Shown: positions 1 through 7,099, counted from the stretch's first letter. The stretch: DNA of 9,138 nucleotides from Desulfuromonas sp. SDB (GCA_001412365.1 LKUE01000096.1:1-9138), one strand, 5' to 3'. Numbers and translations are program-made. Notes: generated by a model from the letters alone, not told the origin.

Positions 1-81
1 TAAGTTTAAAAGCTCGATAATTAAATTTAAAAAATATCCTCCTGAAATAAAAGTGATAACAAGAATTAGAAAAATATTCAT
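1..81 (-). CDS. Partial membrane protein, N-terminus only; possible Ste24/M48-type metalloprotease
   Basis: An ATG at 81-79 opens a minus-strand frame that stays open for 27 codons to the window edge, so only the N-terminus is present. It starts 7 bases after the stop of the lipoprotein gene on the same strand, which suggests co-transcription. The peptide begins MNIFLILVITF and is almost wholly hydrophobic, then runs through GGYFLNL to IIELLNL, so it is one membrane helix with no charged residues until a glutamate near its end. This pattern (hydrophobic start, G-x-Y-x-L, then L-N-L) resembles the first helix of Ste24-like M48 peptidases, integral membrane zinc proteases that cleave membrane substrates. 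The HExxH zinc site would lie outside the window, so the family is a guess. The ribosome site is weak (GAG about 7 bases upstream). That a coding frame is present is fairly likely; its identity is uncertain. Confidence 0.5.
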   Translation of the reverse strand, partial: MNIFLILVITFISGGYFLNLIIELLNL

Positions 82-88
82 AATCGTC

Positions 89-943
89 TCAAGGGACTAC
101 TCTAATGCCCCGGGCAGCTGGTGATTGGTCGTAAACTTCAATTACATGAAATACTATGGCTATGGAGGAGCGGGGTGATTCACCGTGAATGAAATCATGT
201 ACAGTGTTGATGTATTTCACTATATCTTGCTGCTGGGGAGTGAGTTGTTCGTCTTCAGGATGTATCAGTTCAGCTATAGCTTTTAATTCATATGAAGGGA
301 CGTCTAAAAATACAATAGATACTGTAGGGTTGGCGATGATGTTTATGAAAGTCTGAGTCTGAAATTCTTCGGTAGTGTATAATTCCAAACTTACCTGCTT
401 GGTCCGGTCAAATATATCTTCTGAATTTTCATAAAGATTTTTTAAAACTTCCAGCTTTTGGGGAAAGGGTGCTTCCCAGTTTAATTTCAATATTTCAAGG
501 ACTTCATCAATTTTATCTGGTTTGGGTAGAAAACCTAATCCTTTGACTGCATTGTTAATTTCAAATTGAGTGTCTTCTCTTCGCCTGCCGTAACTGGCTA
601 CCATTCCGGAATGAGGACCAGCCAAGGGGGGCATTTCACCCCGCAGCCAGGCATCTAAATCGTCAATTCTGCGGTTAATATTCCATTCCATGAATTCAGG
701 AGGCAGCTCTCTGATTTGAAATTGCTCCCATTGACCGTTTTGTTTGACTTTGATGATTCCATCGGATAAACCAGTGCAGTCAAGATTAGTCTGTTGGTAG
801 TAAGGAATATCCTGGGTGTTATGGGAAGAATCGGGGGAAGTTGAATCGGAAAGAGGGGGTTGGTTTTGAGAACTGCAGTTATTCAGAAATAACATAAAAA
901 ATATTGAAAATATAATAAAAATTATAATTGAAAACTTTTTCAA
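89..943 (-). CDS. Lipoprotein of unknown function
   Basis: This 284-residue protein starts at a TTG (943-941), supported by a strong AAGGAGGT ribosome site ending 4 bases upstream; no ATG near the start fits. Residues 1-22 form a lipoprotein signal: MKK, then a run of I/F/L, then the lipobox L20-N21-N22-C23, so C23 should be lipidated after cleavage. Asn before the Cys is unusual but tolerated. Residues 24-47 are a Ser/Pro/Asp/Gln-rich linker, typical of a tether. The rest (about 50-284) is a soluble domain with alternating acidic, Pro-rich and amphipathic segments, including a YGRRRED stretch near 118 and a helical 140-180 region. I recognise no family or catalytic motif. Only one other cysteine (C56) is present. 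It probably sits on the outer face of the inner membrane or in the periplasm. A predicted promoter and palindrome lie upstream, and a membrane protein gene follows after 7 bases. Function is unknown. Confidence 0.8.
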   Translation of the reverse strand: MKKFSIIIFIIFSIFFMLFLNNCSSQNQPPLSDSTSPDSSHNTQDIPYYQQTNLDCTGLSDGIIKVKQNGQWEQFQIRELPPEFMEWNINRRIDDLDAWLRGEMPPLAGPHSGMVASYGRRREDTQFEINNAVKGLGFLPKPDKIDEVLEILKLNWEAPFPQKLEVLKNLYENSEDIFDRTKQVSLELYTTEEFQTQTFINIIANPTVSIVFLDVPSYELKAIAELIHPEDEQLTPQQQDIVKYINTVHDFIHGESPRSSIAIVFHVIEVYDQSPAARGIRVVP

Positions 944-998
944 TTTTACCTCCTTGAAAAACTAATAGCTTCCATACAATATTTTAATTTAAGAGAAA

Positions 999-1027
999 AT
1001 GATAATAAATGTAGTTGAACAGTTCAA
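999..1027 (-). promoter_or_regulatory. Candidate promoter for the lipoprotein gene
   Basis: Reading the minus strand, TTGAAC (1027-1022) and TATCAT (1004-999) are separated by 17 bases and match the sigma-70 -35 and -10 boxes at 4/6 and 5/6 positions. Transcription would start near 992, leaving a leader of about 50 bases before the TTG start at 943. The -35 box lies inside a perfect palindrome, which would allow repression. This is inferred from sequence alone, and AT-rich DNA yields such matches by chance. Confidence 0.35.
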
Positions 1028-1028
1028 C
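1014..1028. repeat. Perfect 15-bp palindrome GTTGAACAGTTCAAC, possible operator
   Basis: The arms GTTGAAC (1014-1020) and GTTCAAC (1022-1028) are exact reverse complements around one central base. The element begins 3 bases beyond the stop codon of the receiver gene and overlaps the -35 box of the candidate lipoprotein promoter. AACAGTT also recurs (1018-1024 and 1026-1032) at an 8-base step. No T-run follows on the minus strand, so a transcription terminator is less likely than a binding site for a dimeric regulator. The regulator is unknown. Confidence 0.5.
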
Positions 1029-1030
1029 AG

Positions 1031-1429
1031 TTAATTATCATCAGAACTGAATTTATTTAAAACAGTATGAATTTTATTTAAAATGACATCCAGGTTTTTT
1101 ACCGGTTTTAGCAAGATATTTTGATTAGTTATTCCTATTGAAATTAATTTCCGGGGAACTTGATAGTTAACTGAACCGGTATGAATAATAAACTTCATGG
1201 AGGGATTTTTTTTGTGAAGCTCTAAGATCAAAGTATTCCCATCTATACCCGGTAATTTCATATCAATAATCCCTAAATCAAAATTATGCTGATCAACCAA
1301 TTCAATCGCCTGTTCTGCTGAATTTGCTGAATAAATCTCAAATCCTTCATCTTCAAGAAATGCTACCAGGGAAATCCGAATGAATTCCTCATCATCAACA
1401 ATTAATATTCTTATATCATTATTATTCAT
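1031..1429 (-). CDS. Single-domain response regulator (receiver only)
   Basis: A CheY-like receiver domain with no output domain, 132 residues from the ATG at 1429-1427. An in-frame TTG two codons earlier (1435) is possible, but AAAGG at 1441-1437 stands 7 bases from the ATG and only 1 from the TTG, so the ATG is preferred. Numbered from the ATG, the acidic pair is D12/D13 (in LIVDDEE), the phospho-acceptor is D56 (IIDMKLPG), the switch threonine is T84 (IIHTGS) and the conserved lysine is K108 (LLKPV). All receiver active-site residues are therefore present. The C-terminal tail after residue 120 is short and polar, so the protein must act through partner contacts or as a phosphate relay or sink. 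Its start overlaps the end of the upstream kinase gene by 8 bases, making translational coupling and a cognate pair likely. Confidence 0.92.
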   Translation of the reverse strand: MNNNDIRILIVDDEEFIRISLVAFLEDEGFEIYSANSAEQAIELVDQHNFDLGIIDMKLPGIDGNTLILELHKKNPSMKFIIHTGSVNYQVPRKLISIGITNQNILLKPVKNLDVILNKIHTVLNKFSSDDN

Positions 1430-3689
1430 GTTCAAACCTTTCCACAGGGATAATTACAGTAAAAGTAGAGCCCTTACCTGGTGCTGTTTGAACCTGAATA
1501 TCGCCATGATGATAATTTTTGATGATGTAATAAGCGACAGATAATCCCAGCCCGTTTCCAGTTCCGGTAGTTTTTGTTGAAAAATAAGGTTCGAATATTT
1601 TTGATTTAATCTGGTTGTTCATCCCTATTCCGTTATCTTCAATGGAGATGTACGCTTTTTGGTCAATATGTTCTAATCTTATGATAATTTTGGGAGGAGT
1701 AAAATCAGCAGATTTTTTGGCGATAATTGCTTCTACTGCATTTTTAATGAGATTCAGTAGTACTTGCTCCAGTTCAGTGGCAATACACCATACCGGGGGA
1801 AATTGGGGGGGGAATATTTTTACGGTATTAATATGCTTGAAATCATAAATATTTTTTAATTCGTAATCATGACTGGCTAACTGCAGAGTGGAGTTAATAA
1901 TTTTTTTTATATCTTCCTGATGGAATTCAATATCTGAAGAAATGCTGTATTTAAGCATATTGGAAGTAACCTTGGATACTCTATTTCCCGCTTGAAGAAT
2001 ACCGTTTAAAAACTGGGGTATATCTCTTTGTTGTAAGTATGAGTATATGCCGTTTATATCAGAATTCAGCTTTTCCGCAGTTTGCTGATTAATTTTTAAC
2101 TGAGGGGAAATTCTTCTTTGAATATTTTCTGCCCCATGGAGGATTACACTAAGAGGATTGTTAATTTCATGAGCCATACCCGAAGCTAGTCCGGATACTG
2201 AAATCATTTTTTCAGTTTTTACCATCATTTCTTCAATTCTCACCCGGGTGGTTATATCATCAATTCTGATTACTGCTCCTTTGAGTTTATCTGATATCAA
2301 AGGATATATGATTACCTCTACATAACGGTGTTCTCCGGCATGATAGTATTTAATCTTATCAATTTTCTGAATGGTCTTGCTGATTATTGCCTTTCTGATG
2401 GTATTGATATGATTTTCAAGATAGGGGATTACTTCGTAGTAATATTTTCCTTTTGCCTGTTCTGCCTGGTATCCGGTAATTCTTTCAGCTTCCTGGTTCC
2501 ATTGGATAATCAGTCCCTGGTAATCAATTCCTATAAGTATGGAGGGCATGGAATCAATGACATCTTTAAGATAATTTTTCATACTGCTTAATTGTTTTTC
2601 GGATTTTTTATTTTCGGTAATATTCAGGAAAGTTAAAATAACTGCTTTTTCAGATTTATTATTGCCCTCTAATTTTGACAGAGAATACCTTATGAAATGA
2701 TGCTGATTGTTTTTGTCCACTAAAATCATGTCATGATCACTGTGGAATGTATCACCAGAATTTAGCACCTGTTGGTAATCAGGTATGAATTCTTGATTGG
2801 TTTGAGGATCAACTAATATGAAAATATCCCAAATTTCTTTTCCTATTGCCTGGGCTTCGGAGTATCCGGTCATATTTAAGGCAGAACAGTTGATGAAAGT
2901 TACTTTGAACTCTTGATCAGTAGTTATTACCCCTTCTGAGATAATATTGGTCATTATTTTTATTAATTCTTGTTCATATTTTAATTTTTGTTGTAATTTT
3001 TGTTGTCTGGTCAGATCTTCTACAGATCCGATTACTATATTATTTTTTTTACCGCCCTTTTCTAAAATGGCAGAAAAAGATCCCTGCAGAACAGATTGAT
3101 CTTTCCGCTTTAATTTTAAAAGATAATTTTTAACAGTTTTATCGTGTTTAATTTTTTTCAGAAATTTTGATTTTTCCGGCTGGCTGAAACAAATATCATC
3201 CCAAGAATATTTCATCAACTCCTGTTTGGATTTATATCCGAGCATGTCTACCAAAGCCTGATTGACCTCTAAAAACTTAGCATCTTTGTTCAGAGTACAT
3301 CGAAATAGACCGGTGTCTAGTTTTTCAAAGAAATCCAGATATAAATTCTTGGTGAACTTAAGTTCTTTAACTACCCTTTCAAATTCTTTCTGCAGTGAAT
3401 CAATATGATTTTCATCTGACTGTGAATAGATATTGTCCTGAATTTTCTGTCTTTCAGCTTTCAGAAAAATCTTAGTGGAAAAAAGATCTTGTTGAGCCTG
3501 ATCCCGGGAAATTTTAGCTTCAAGGTACCCCATGATCTCTTTGAATAAATTTAATATATCGTTATCGCTGAGTTTGTTCTGATTTTTCTTGAGAATTTTT
3601 GAAGATCTTATAAATTTGTCAATTTCACTTTCATTGAAGTAATTTTTTAATAGTGAGGTTATCCTCTTAATTCTCAGATCATTGCGCAT
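1422..3689 (-). CDS. Soluble multi-PAS sensor histidine kinase
   Basis: This 755-residue hybrid-free histidine kinase should autophosphorylate and pass phosphate to the adjacent receiver protein. Residues 1-115 are helical and charged, with a coiled-coil stretch near 85-125. Three PAS domains follow at about 118-232, 241-362 and 372-483 (N-x-A-L-V-D-M-L-G-Y, N-C-S-A-L-N-M-T-G-Y and W-N-Q-E-A-E-R-I-T-G-Y motifs mark them). The dimerisation/phospho-acceptor domain carries H507 in GMAHEINNPL. The ATP-binding domain spans about 635-750, with N-box N646/N650, D685 in EDNGIGM, an F-box FEPYFSTK (699-706) and glycine box GNGLGL (711-716). No membrane segment is visible, so it senses a cytosolic cue, perhaps redox, gas or a small ligand. 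The ATG at 3689 has no clear Shine-Dalgarno sequence, but no other ATG, GTG or TTG exists upstream before a stop. It is transcribed away from the diguanylate cyclase operon. Confidence 0.93.
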   Translation of the reverse strand: MRNDLRIKRITSLLKNYFNESEIDKFIRSSKILKKNQNKLSDNDILNLFKEIMGYLEAKISRDQAQQDLFSTKIFLKAERQKIQDNIYSQSDENHIDSLQKEFERVVKELKFTKNLYLDFFEKLDTGLFRCTLNKDAKFLEVNQALVDMLGYKSKQELMKYSWDDICFSQPEKSKFLKKIKHDKTVKNYLLKLKRKDQSVLQGSFSAILEKGGKKNNIVIGSVEDLTRQQKLQQKLKYEQELIKIMTNIISEGVITTDQEFKVTFINCSALNMTGYSEAQAIGKEIWDIFILVDPQTNQEFIPDYQQVLNSGDTFHSDHDMILVDKNNQHHFIRYSLSKLEGNNKSEKAVILTFLNITENKKSEKQLSSMKNYLKDVIDSMPSILIGIDYQGLIIQWNQEAERITGYQAEQAKGKYYYEVIPYLENHINTIRKAIISKTIQKIDKIKYYHAGEHRYVEVIIYPLISDKLKGAVIRIDDITTRVRIEEMMVKTEKMISVSGLASGMAHEINNPLSVILHGAENIQRRISPQLKINQQTAEKLNSDINGIYSYLQQRDIPQFLNGILQAGNRVSKVTSNMLKYSISSDIEFHQEDIKKIINSTLQLASHDYELKNIYDFKHINTVKIFPPQFPPVWCIATELEQVLLNLIKNAVEAIIAKKSADFTPPKIIIRLEHIDQKAYISIEDNGIGMNNQIKSKIFEPYFSTKTTGTGNGLGLSVAYYIIKNYHHGDIQVQTAPGKGSTFTVIIPVERFEHE

Positions 3690-3762
3690 GATATTACTAA
3701 ATCCGCCAGTTCGCCCTGATTTTTTTGTTCTGAATCCAATAAATAATGAAAGCCTTTGTGTA

Positions 3763-3790
3763 ATTATATTTCATTCTACTTATATGTATA
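3763..3790 (-). promoter_or_regulatory. Candidate promoter for the kinase-receiver operon
   Basis: On the minus strand a perfect TATAAT (3768-3763) is preceded after 16 bases by TATACA (3790-3785), which matches the -35 consensus at 4 of 6 positions. Transcription would begin near 3756, giving a leader of about 65 bases before the ATG at 3689. In DNA this AT-rich, TATAAT occurs often by chance, so this is a candidate only. Confidence 0.35.
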
Positions 3791-3940
3791 TCACTTATTA
3801 TATATTTATTGAAATATTTAAACAATATATTTAAGATGAATTTTAACCTGTTTATTATTAAAATCATCAATGATGTTAAATATTAATTTATAAGTTTAAT
3901 AATAGAATATTTTCTATCTGTTAATAAACATTAGCAATAA

Positions 3941-3967
3941 TTAACATAAAGTAATAATATATATATT
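3941..3967 (+). promoter_or_regulatory. Candidate promoter for the diguanylate cyclase operon
   Basis: TTAACA (3941-3946, 5/6 to the -35 consensus) and TATATT (3962-3967, 5/6 to the -10 consensus) lie 15 bases apart, shorter than ideal. A start near 3974 would leave a leader of only about 15 bases, in keeping with the lack of a visible Shine-Dalgarno sequence before the ATG at 3989. Weak evidence in an AT-rich region. Confidence 0.25.
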
Positions 3968-3988
3968 GCCTAACGTTTAAATTTACAG

Positions 3989-5353
3989 ATGGAAGATTTA
4001 TTATTTAAAAATTATCCCCATTGTTCAGTAATAATAGATCAATGTGGAGATATAATTAAATCTAATATAAAAGCTGAACAATTATTTCCCCGTTTATTTA
4101 CTGAAAACAAGTCATTTTTTGAAATCATTAATTTCAATCCTGAACAATTACCCGGGCTTGTTGAAGCTATAGATAAAAAAGAATTTTACCTGATGAAAAA
4201 TTTTAGTTTTAAATTTAATAATTATGGAAACAGTAAGTATGATATTGAATTTTCACGATATGCGGGAAATAGAGATTTTTTATTAGCTTGTATTCATAAA
4301 TCAAAAGAAGAGGTTTATAGCGGCAATGGCAAAGAGAATTATTTCAAGGAATTTATTGATTCACTGGATAAACTTCCCCTGATGTTTATGGTTTTAAATC
4401 ATAAACTGGAAATAATAAGTTACAATGAATATGCGGCAAGAGAATTGTTTCTGCCGGAATCTAGTAATTATAACCGACACAAGAAAATTAAGTTTCTTGA
4501 TTTAATTGATCAAACTAATCAGAATAAAATCAAACAAAGTCTCCAGGAGGTGGTTTTAAATACATGCTGTAAAAGAACATTCTGCCAAATCACTGATAAC
4601 AAAGGTTTTGACCACACGGTGGAGGTAATTTTTCTTCCCCATAAAGTCAACTCTATAGGAGAAGATTTGAAACTGGAAGCAGGGGTGACCATTAAAATAT
4701 TCTGTTTAATATCAGATATAACTGACTTCAAGCAGAAGTTTCAATCAAGGATGATAAAAGAAAATCAGGGGTGGAGAAATAAAATTCAAAAACATTCAGA
4801 TGAACTTGCTGAAGCCAATCACTTGCTGAAACAGGAAATTGAAAAAAGGAAGGCTATAGAAAGTGAATTGAGAATTTATGCTGCTACTGATGTTTTAACT
4901 GGAATTTACAATAGAAGAACGGGACTGCTTTTTTTGGAAAACAGGATGAAGCTTTCCAAAAGAGAGGAATCTCATTTTGTAATATGTTTTGTAGATGTAA
5001 ACGATTTAAAAAAAATTAATGATAAATTCGGACATAATGAGGGAGATGAGCTTATTATCTGCATTAGTCAAATTCTCAAAAAATCAATCAGAGAATCAGA
5101 TATTGTATTTAGACTGGGAGGAGATGAATTTATTGTAATTTTTCAAAATACTGATATTGAAAAATCAGAGCTGCTGTGGAATAGAATCCAAGAAAATATT
5201 GATTTTTACAATAAAAATACTGAGAAAAAATATGATATTTCATTGAGTTTTGGGTTTGCTGAATATGATCCCCGGCAGAATTCCAGCATTGAGGAATTAA
5301 TAGCATTTGCTGATCAGGAAATGTATAAATATAAAAAGAAATTTTATGAGTAA
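3989..5353 (+). CDS. Cytosolic PAS-like diguanylate cyclase (GGDEF)
   Basis: This 454-residue protein makes cyclic di-GMP from two GTP. Residues 1-105 look like a degenerate PAS fold and about 118-247 like a second PAS domain (MVLNHKLEIISYNEYAAREL, ending at DITDFKQK). A long charged coiled coil (about 247-295) links these to the GGDEF domain at 298-454. The active site is intact: DVLTGIYNR (301-309), metal-binding FVDVNDLKKIND, and GGDEF at 377-381. R368 and D371 (RESD), five residues before GGDEF, form the inhibitory I-site, so product feedback is expected. There is no membrane helix or EAL domain. The ATG at 3989 lacks a clear ribosome site, yet no better start gives a full N-terminal domain. 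It is the first gene of a plus-strand operon and is paralogous to the next gene, 17 bases downstream. Confidence 0.92.
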   Translation: MEDLLFKNYPHCSVIIDQCGDIIKSNIKAEQLFPRLFTENKSFFEIINFNPEQLPGLVEAIDKKEFYLMKNFSFKFNNYGNSKYDIEFSRYAGNRDFLLACIHKSKEEVYSGNGKENYFKEFIDSLDKLPLMFMVLNHKLEIISYNEYAARELFLPESSNYNRHKKIKFLDLIDQTNQNKIKQSLQEVVLNTCCKRTFCQITDNKGFDHTVEVIFLPHKVNSIGEDLKLEAGVTIKIFCLISDITDFKQKFQSRMIKENQGWRNKIQKHSDELAEANHLLKQEIEKRKAIESELRIYAATDVLTGIYNRRTGLLFLENRMKLSKREESHFVICFVDVNDLKKINDKFGHNEGDELIICISQILKKSIRESDIVFRLGGDEFIVIFQNTDIEKSELLWNRIQENIDFYNKNTEKKYDISLSFGFAEYDPRQNSSIEELIAFADQEMYKYKKKFYE

Positions 5354-5370
5354 TCGGATAGAATAAAATT

Positions 5371-6540
5371 ATGATAATTACCCCAAGTGTTTTACTGGCT
5401 GCGCTCAGTATAATTAATTTAAATAACTTAAGTTATTTCCAAAAAACCGTCCTGTTTATACTATTTATATTTATTATAGCTGGTTTGTTCATCGCACTTT
5501 TTTTATTAATACGTAAGAGACGAAATCTAAATGAAACCATTGATCTTATGGATCAGGAATACAACTCCATAATAAATGAAATCAACTACGGGGTTTACAT
5601 GTCTCCTGGCGATCCTGACGAACATTTTACTTATGTAAACAAAGCCATGGCTGATTTATTGGGGTATGAAAATCCTGAAGAATTGTTATCTTGCAACATG
5701 AGAAAAATTTTTATAAATCCCCTGGAACTTTCTAATTTTTTAGATGAAGCTCAAACCGTGGGATACGTGAAGAATAAACATTTGAGACTAAAACTAAAAG
5801 ATGGATCTTCAGTCTGGGTTTCCCATACTGCCAGGGTTATTTACGACAAGAAATTCCAAGTAAAGACAATATACGGAGTGGTACAGGATATAACCGACCG
5901 CAGAATTGTTAAACAATCTTTTCTTAGGTCTTATGAAAAACTGGAGCATGTAGTAGAGGAAAGAACCAGAGAATTAATTGAGGCAAATGAAAAACTCAGG
6001 AAAGAAATCGAGGAAAGGGAAATAATGGAAAGAAAACTGAGATATTATGCCACTACCGATACCATGACCGGAGTATTCAATAGGATGACCGGATTGGTAT
6101 TTCTGGAAAATCAGGTAAATATAGCTAAGCGTAATAATACTCATATTGTGGTGTGCTTTGTAGACATAGATGATTTGAAATTCATAAATGATACTTATGG
6201 TCATAAAGAAGGAGACCGGTTGATAATTAGAGTGGGAGAAATTTTAAAATCGGTGATAAGGGAATCTGATACTATTTGCAGGATGGGCGGAGATGAATTC
6301 TTAATAATATTTCCGGATTGTCAAATTGAACAAGCAGTTAAAATATGGGAAAGAGTGGAAATCCAAATTAAACAATACAATAAACATACAGAAAGTAAAT
6401 ATCCGATCAGTTTCAGTCATGGTTTTGCTGAATACAATCCTGATAAAAATATATCCGTTCAGGATTTAATTGCTAATTCAGATAAAGAAATGTATAAGAT
6501 GAAAAATATTGATAAACATACTGCAATTGGAAATCTTTAA
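5371..6540 (+). CDS. Membrane-anchored PAS-GGDEF diguanylate cyclase
   Basis: A 389-residue diguanylate cyclase with one clear membrane helix at about 26-47, followed by RKRR, which by the positive-inside rule puts the catalytic part in the cytosol. Residues 1-24 are mildly hydrophobic and too short for an outer sensor domain. A PAS domain follows (about 58-178: YVNKAMADLLGYENPEELL, ending VVQDITDRR), then a coiled coil (about 180-222) and the GGDEF domain (225-389). Catalytic parts are intact: DTMTGVFNR (230-238), VDIDDLKFIND and GGDEF at 306-310, with the I-site R297/D300 (RESD) five residues upstream. From the coiled coil onward it aligns without gaps to the preceding gene, with about half the residues identical by eye, so the pair arose by duplication. 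The ribosome site is weak (GGA about 12 bases before the ATG). It lies 17 bases after the first cyclase and 14 bases before the ferritin-like gene. Confidence 0.92.
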   Translation: MIITPSVLLAALSIINLNNLSYFQKTVLFILFIFIIAGLFIALFLLIRKRRNLNETIDLMDQEYNSIINEINYGVYMSPGDPDEHFTYVNKAMADLLGYENPEELLSCNMRKIFINPLELSNFLDEAQTVGYVKNKHLRLKLKDGSSVWVSHTARVIYDKKFQVKTIYGVVQDITDRRIVKQSFLRSYEKLEHVVEERTRELIEANEKLRKEIEEREIMERKLRYYATTDTMTGVFNRMTGLVFLENQVNIAKRNNTHIVVCFVDIDDLKFINDTYGHKEGDRLIIRVGEILKSVIRESDTICRMGGDEFLIIFPDCQIEQAVKIWERVEIQIKQYNKHTESKYPISFSHGFAEYNPDKNISVQDLIANSDKEMYKMKNIDKHTAIGNL

Positions 6541-6545
6541 CCAGT

Positions 6546-6550
6546 GGAGG
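6546..6550 (+). promoter_or_regulatory. Strong ribosome binding site of the ferritin-like gene
   Basis: GGAGG stands 4 bases before the ATG at 6555, the strongest plus-strand ribosome site in the window. The two cyclase genes upstream have weak ones. This suggests the ferritin-like protein is made in far larger amounts than the cyclases from a shared transcript. Confidence 0.75.
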
Positions 6551-6554
6551 CGAC

Positions 6555-7064
6555 ATGGGTAAAAAAGGAATAGAAATATTAGGTGTGGACAGCGCTGAGC
6601 TGATTAATATACTCAACAAAGCATTGTCGGAAGAATGGTTAGCTTACTACCAGTACTGGATTGGAGCAAGAATGATGGAAGGTCCCATGAGGAGCGAAAT
6701 TGAGCCTGAATTATTAATACATGCCAACCAGGAATTGAATCATGCGGTTATGGTGGTAGACAGGATTGTGCAGATAGGAGGAACCCCTGTATTAACTCCA
6801 TCTGATTGGATGAAATTAAGCGATTGTGATTATGAAGTACCCAATGATCCTTATGTGGAAGTAATTCTTCAGCAGAATTTAGATGGAGAGAGATGTGCTA
6901 TAAGCAGATATAAGGGTTTGGCTGATTTTACTTACGGAAAGGATCATACCACTTATCAGATGGCTCTAACTATTTTAAATGAAGAGTTGGAACATGAACA
7001 GGATATTGAAGACTGGATAACGGATATCCAAAGAATGAAGGATGAACTAAAAAAATTAAAATAG
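6555..7064 (+). CDS. Ferritin-like / Dps-like di-iron protein
   Basis: A 169-residue four-helix-bundle protein that probably oxidises and stores iron, using peroxide or oxygen, and so shields the cell from oxidative damage. The di-iron ligands expected of the bacterioferritin-like fold are visible: E27 (SEEWLAYYQYW, very like the bacterioferritin first helix), E60 and H63 (QELNH), E112 (LDGERCAISRY) and E144/H147 (EELEH). Two cysteines, C91 and C114, lie near the metal site; a cysteine pair there is a mark of the Dps-like (DPSL) branch known from archaea and anaerobes, which builds 12-subunit shells. That subgroup call is inference. No haem-binding methionine is evident. The gene has an excellent ribosome site, follows the membrane cyclase by 14 bases and precedes the cysteine synthase by 53, so it probably belongs to the cyclase operon. 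Confidence 0.85.
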   Translation: MGKKGIEILGVDSAELINILNKALSEEWLAYYQYWIGARMMEGPMRSEIEPELLIHANQELNHAVMVVDRIVQIGGTPVLTPSDWMKLSDCDYEVPNDPYVEVILQQNLDGERCAISRYKGLADFTYGKDHTTYQMALTILNEELEHEQDIEDWITDIQRMKDELKKLK

Positions 7065-7099
7065 TAAACAAAACAATTTTAGCTATTCATTTCCCCGCT

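Larger units (their letters stand above)
3690..3988. other. Divergent AT-rich intergenic region between kinase and diguanylate cyclase genes
   Basis: About 300 bases without a gene separate two divergent operons, so promoters for both must lie here. Composition is extreme even for this window, with long A/T stretches from about 3760 to 3985. I see a minus-strand promoter candidate (3763-3790), a plus-strand one close to the cyclase start (3941-3967), and two small dyads: ATCAT-CA-ATGAT at 3863-3874, and an imperfect inverted repeat (9 of 11 arm bases) with arms 3801-3811 and 3823-3833. No small ORF with a ribosome site and no RNA gene was found. Such AT-rich spacers can bind nucleoid proteins. 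Confidence 0.6.

Noticed and set aside
31-47. Shine-Dalgarno sequence (TCAGGAGGAT on the minus strand) as the start signal of the leftmost gene
   Set aside because: It has no ATG, GTG or TTG at suitable spacing in the frame and encodes Ser-Gly-Gly within the hydrophobic N-terminus; the ATG at 81 gives a sounder start.
1014-1028. Rho-independent terminator after the receiver gene
   Set aside because: The palindrome allows only a 6-bp, AT-rich stem with a 3-base loop, and no T-run follows it on the transcribed minus strand.
1615-1848. Plus-strand open frame inside the kinase gene
   Set aside because: It runs antisense through the conserved ATP-binding domain of the kinase, has no recognisable motif and is a by-product of AT-rich coding DNA.
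2328-2591. Plus-strand hydrophobic open frame of 87 codons inside the kinase gene
   Set aside because: Antisense to the third PAS domain; the hydrophobic look follows from the complement of charged and polar codons.
3690-3988. Riboswitch or small RNA in the divergent spacer
   Set aside because: No stable G+C-rich stems, no known aptamer motif and only short weak dyads were seen; ordinary promoters explain the region.
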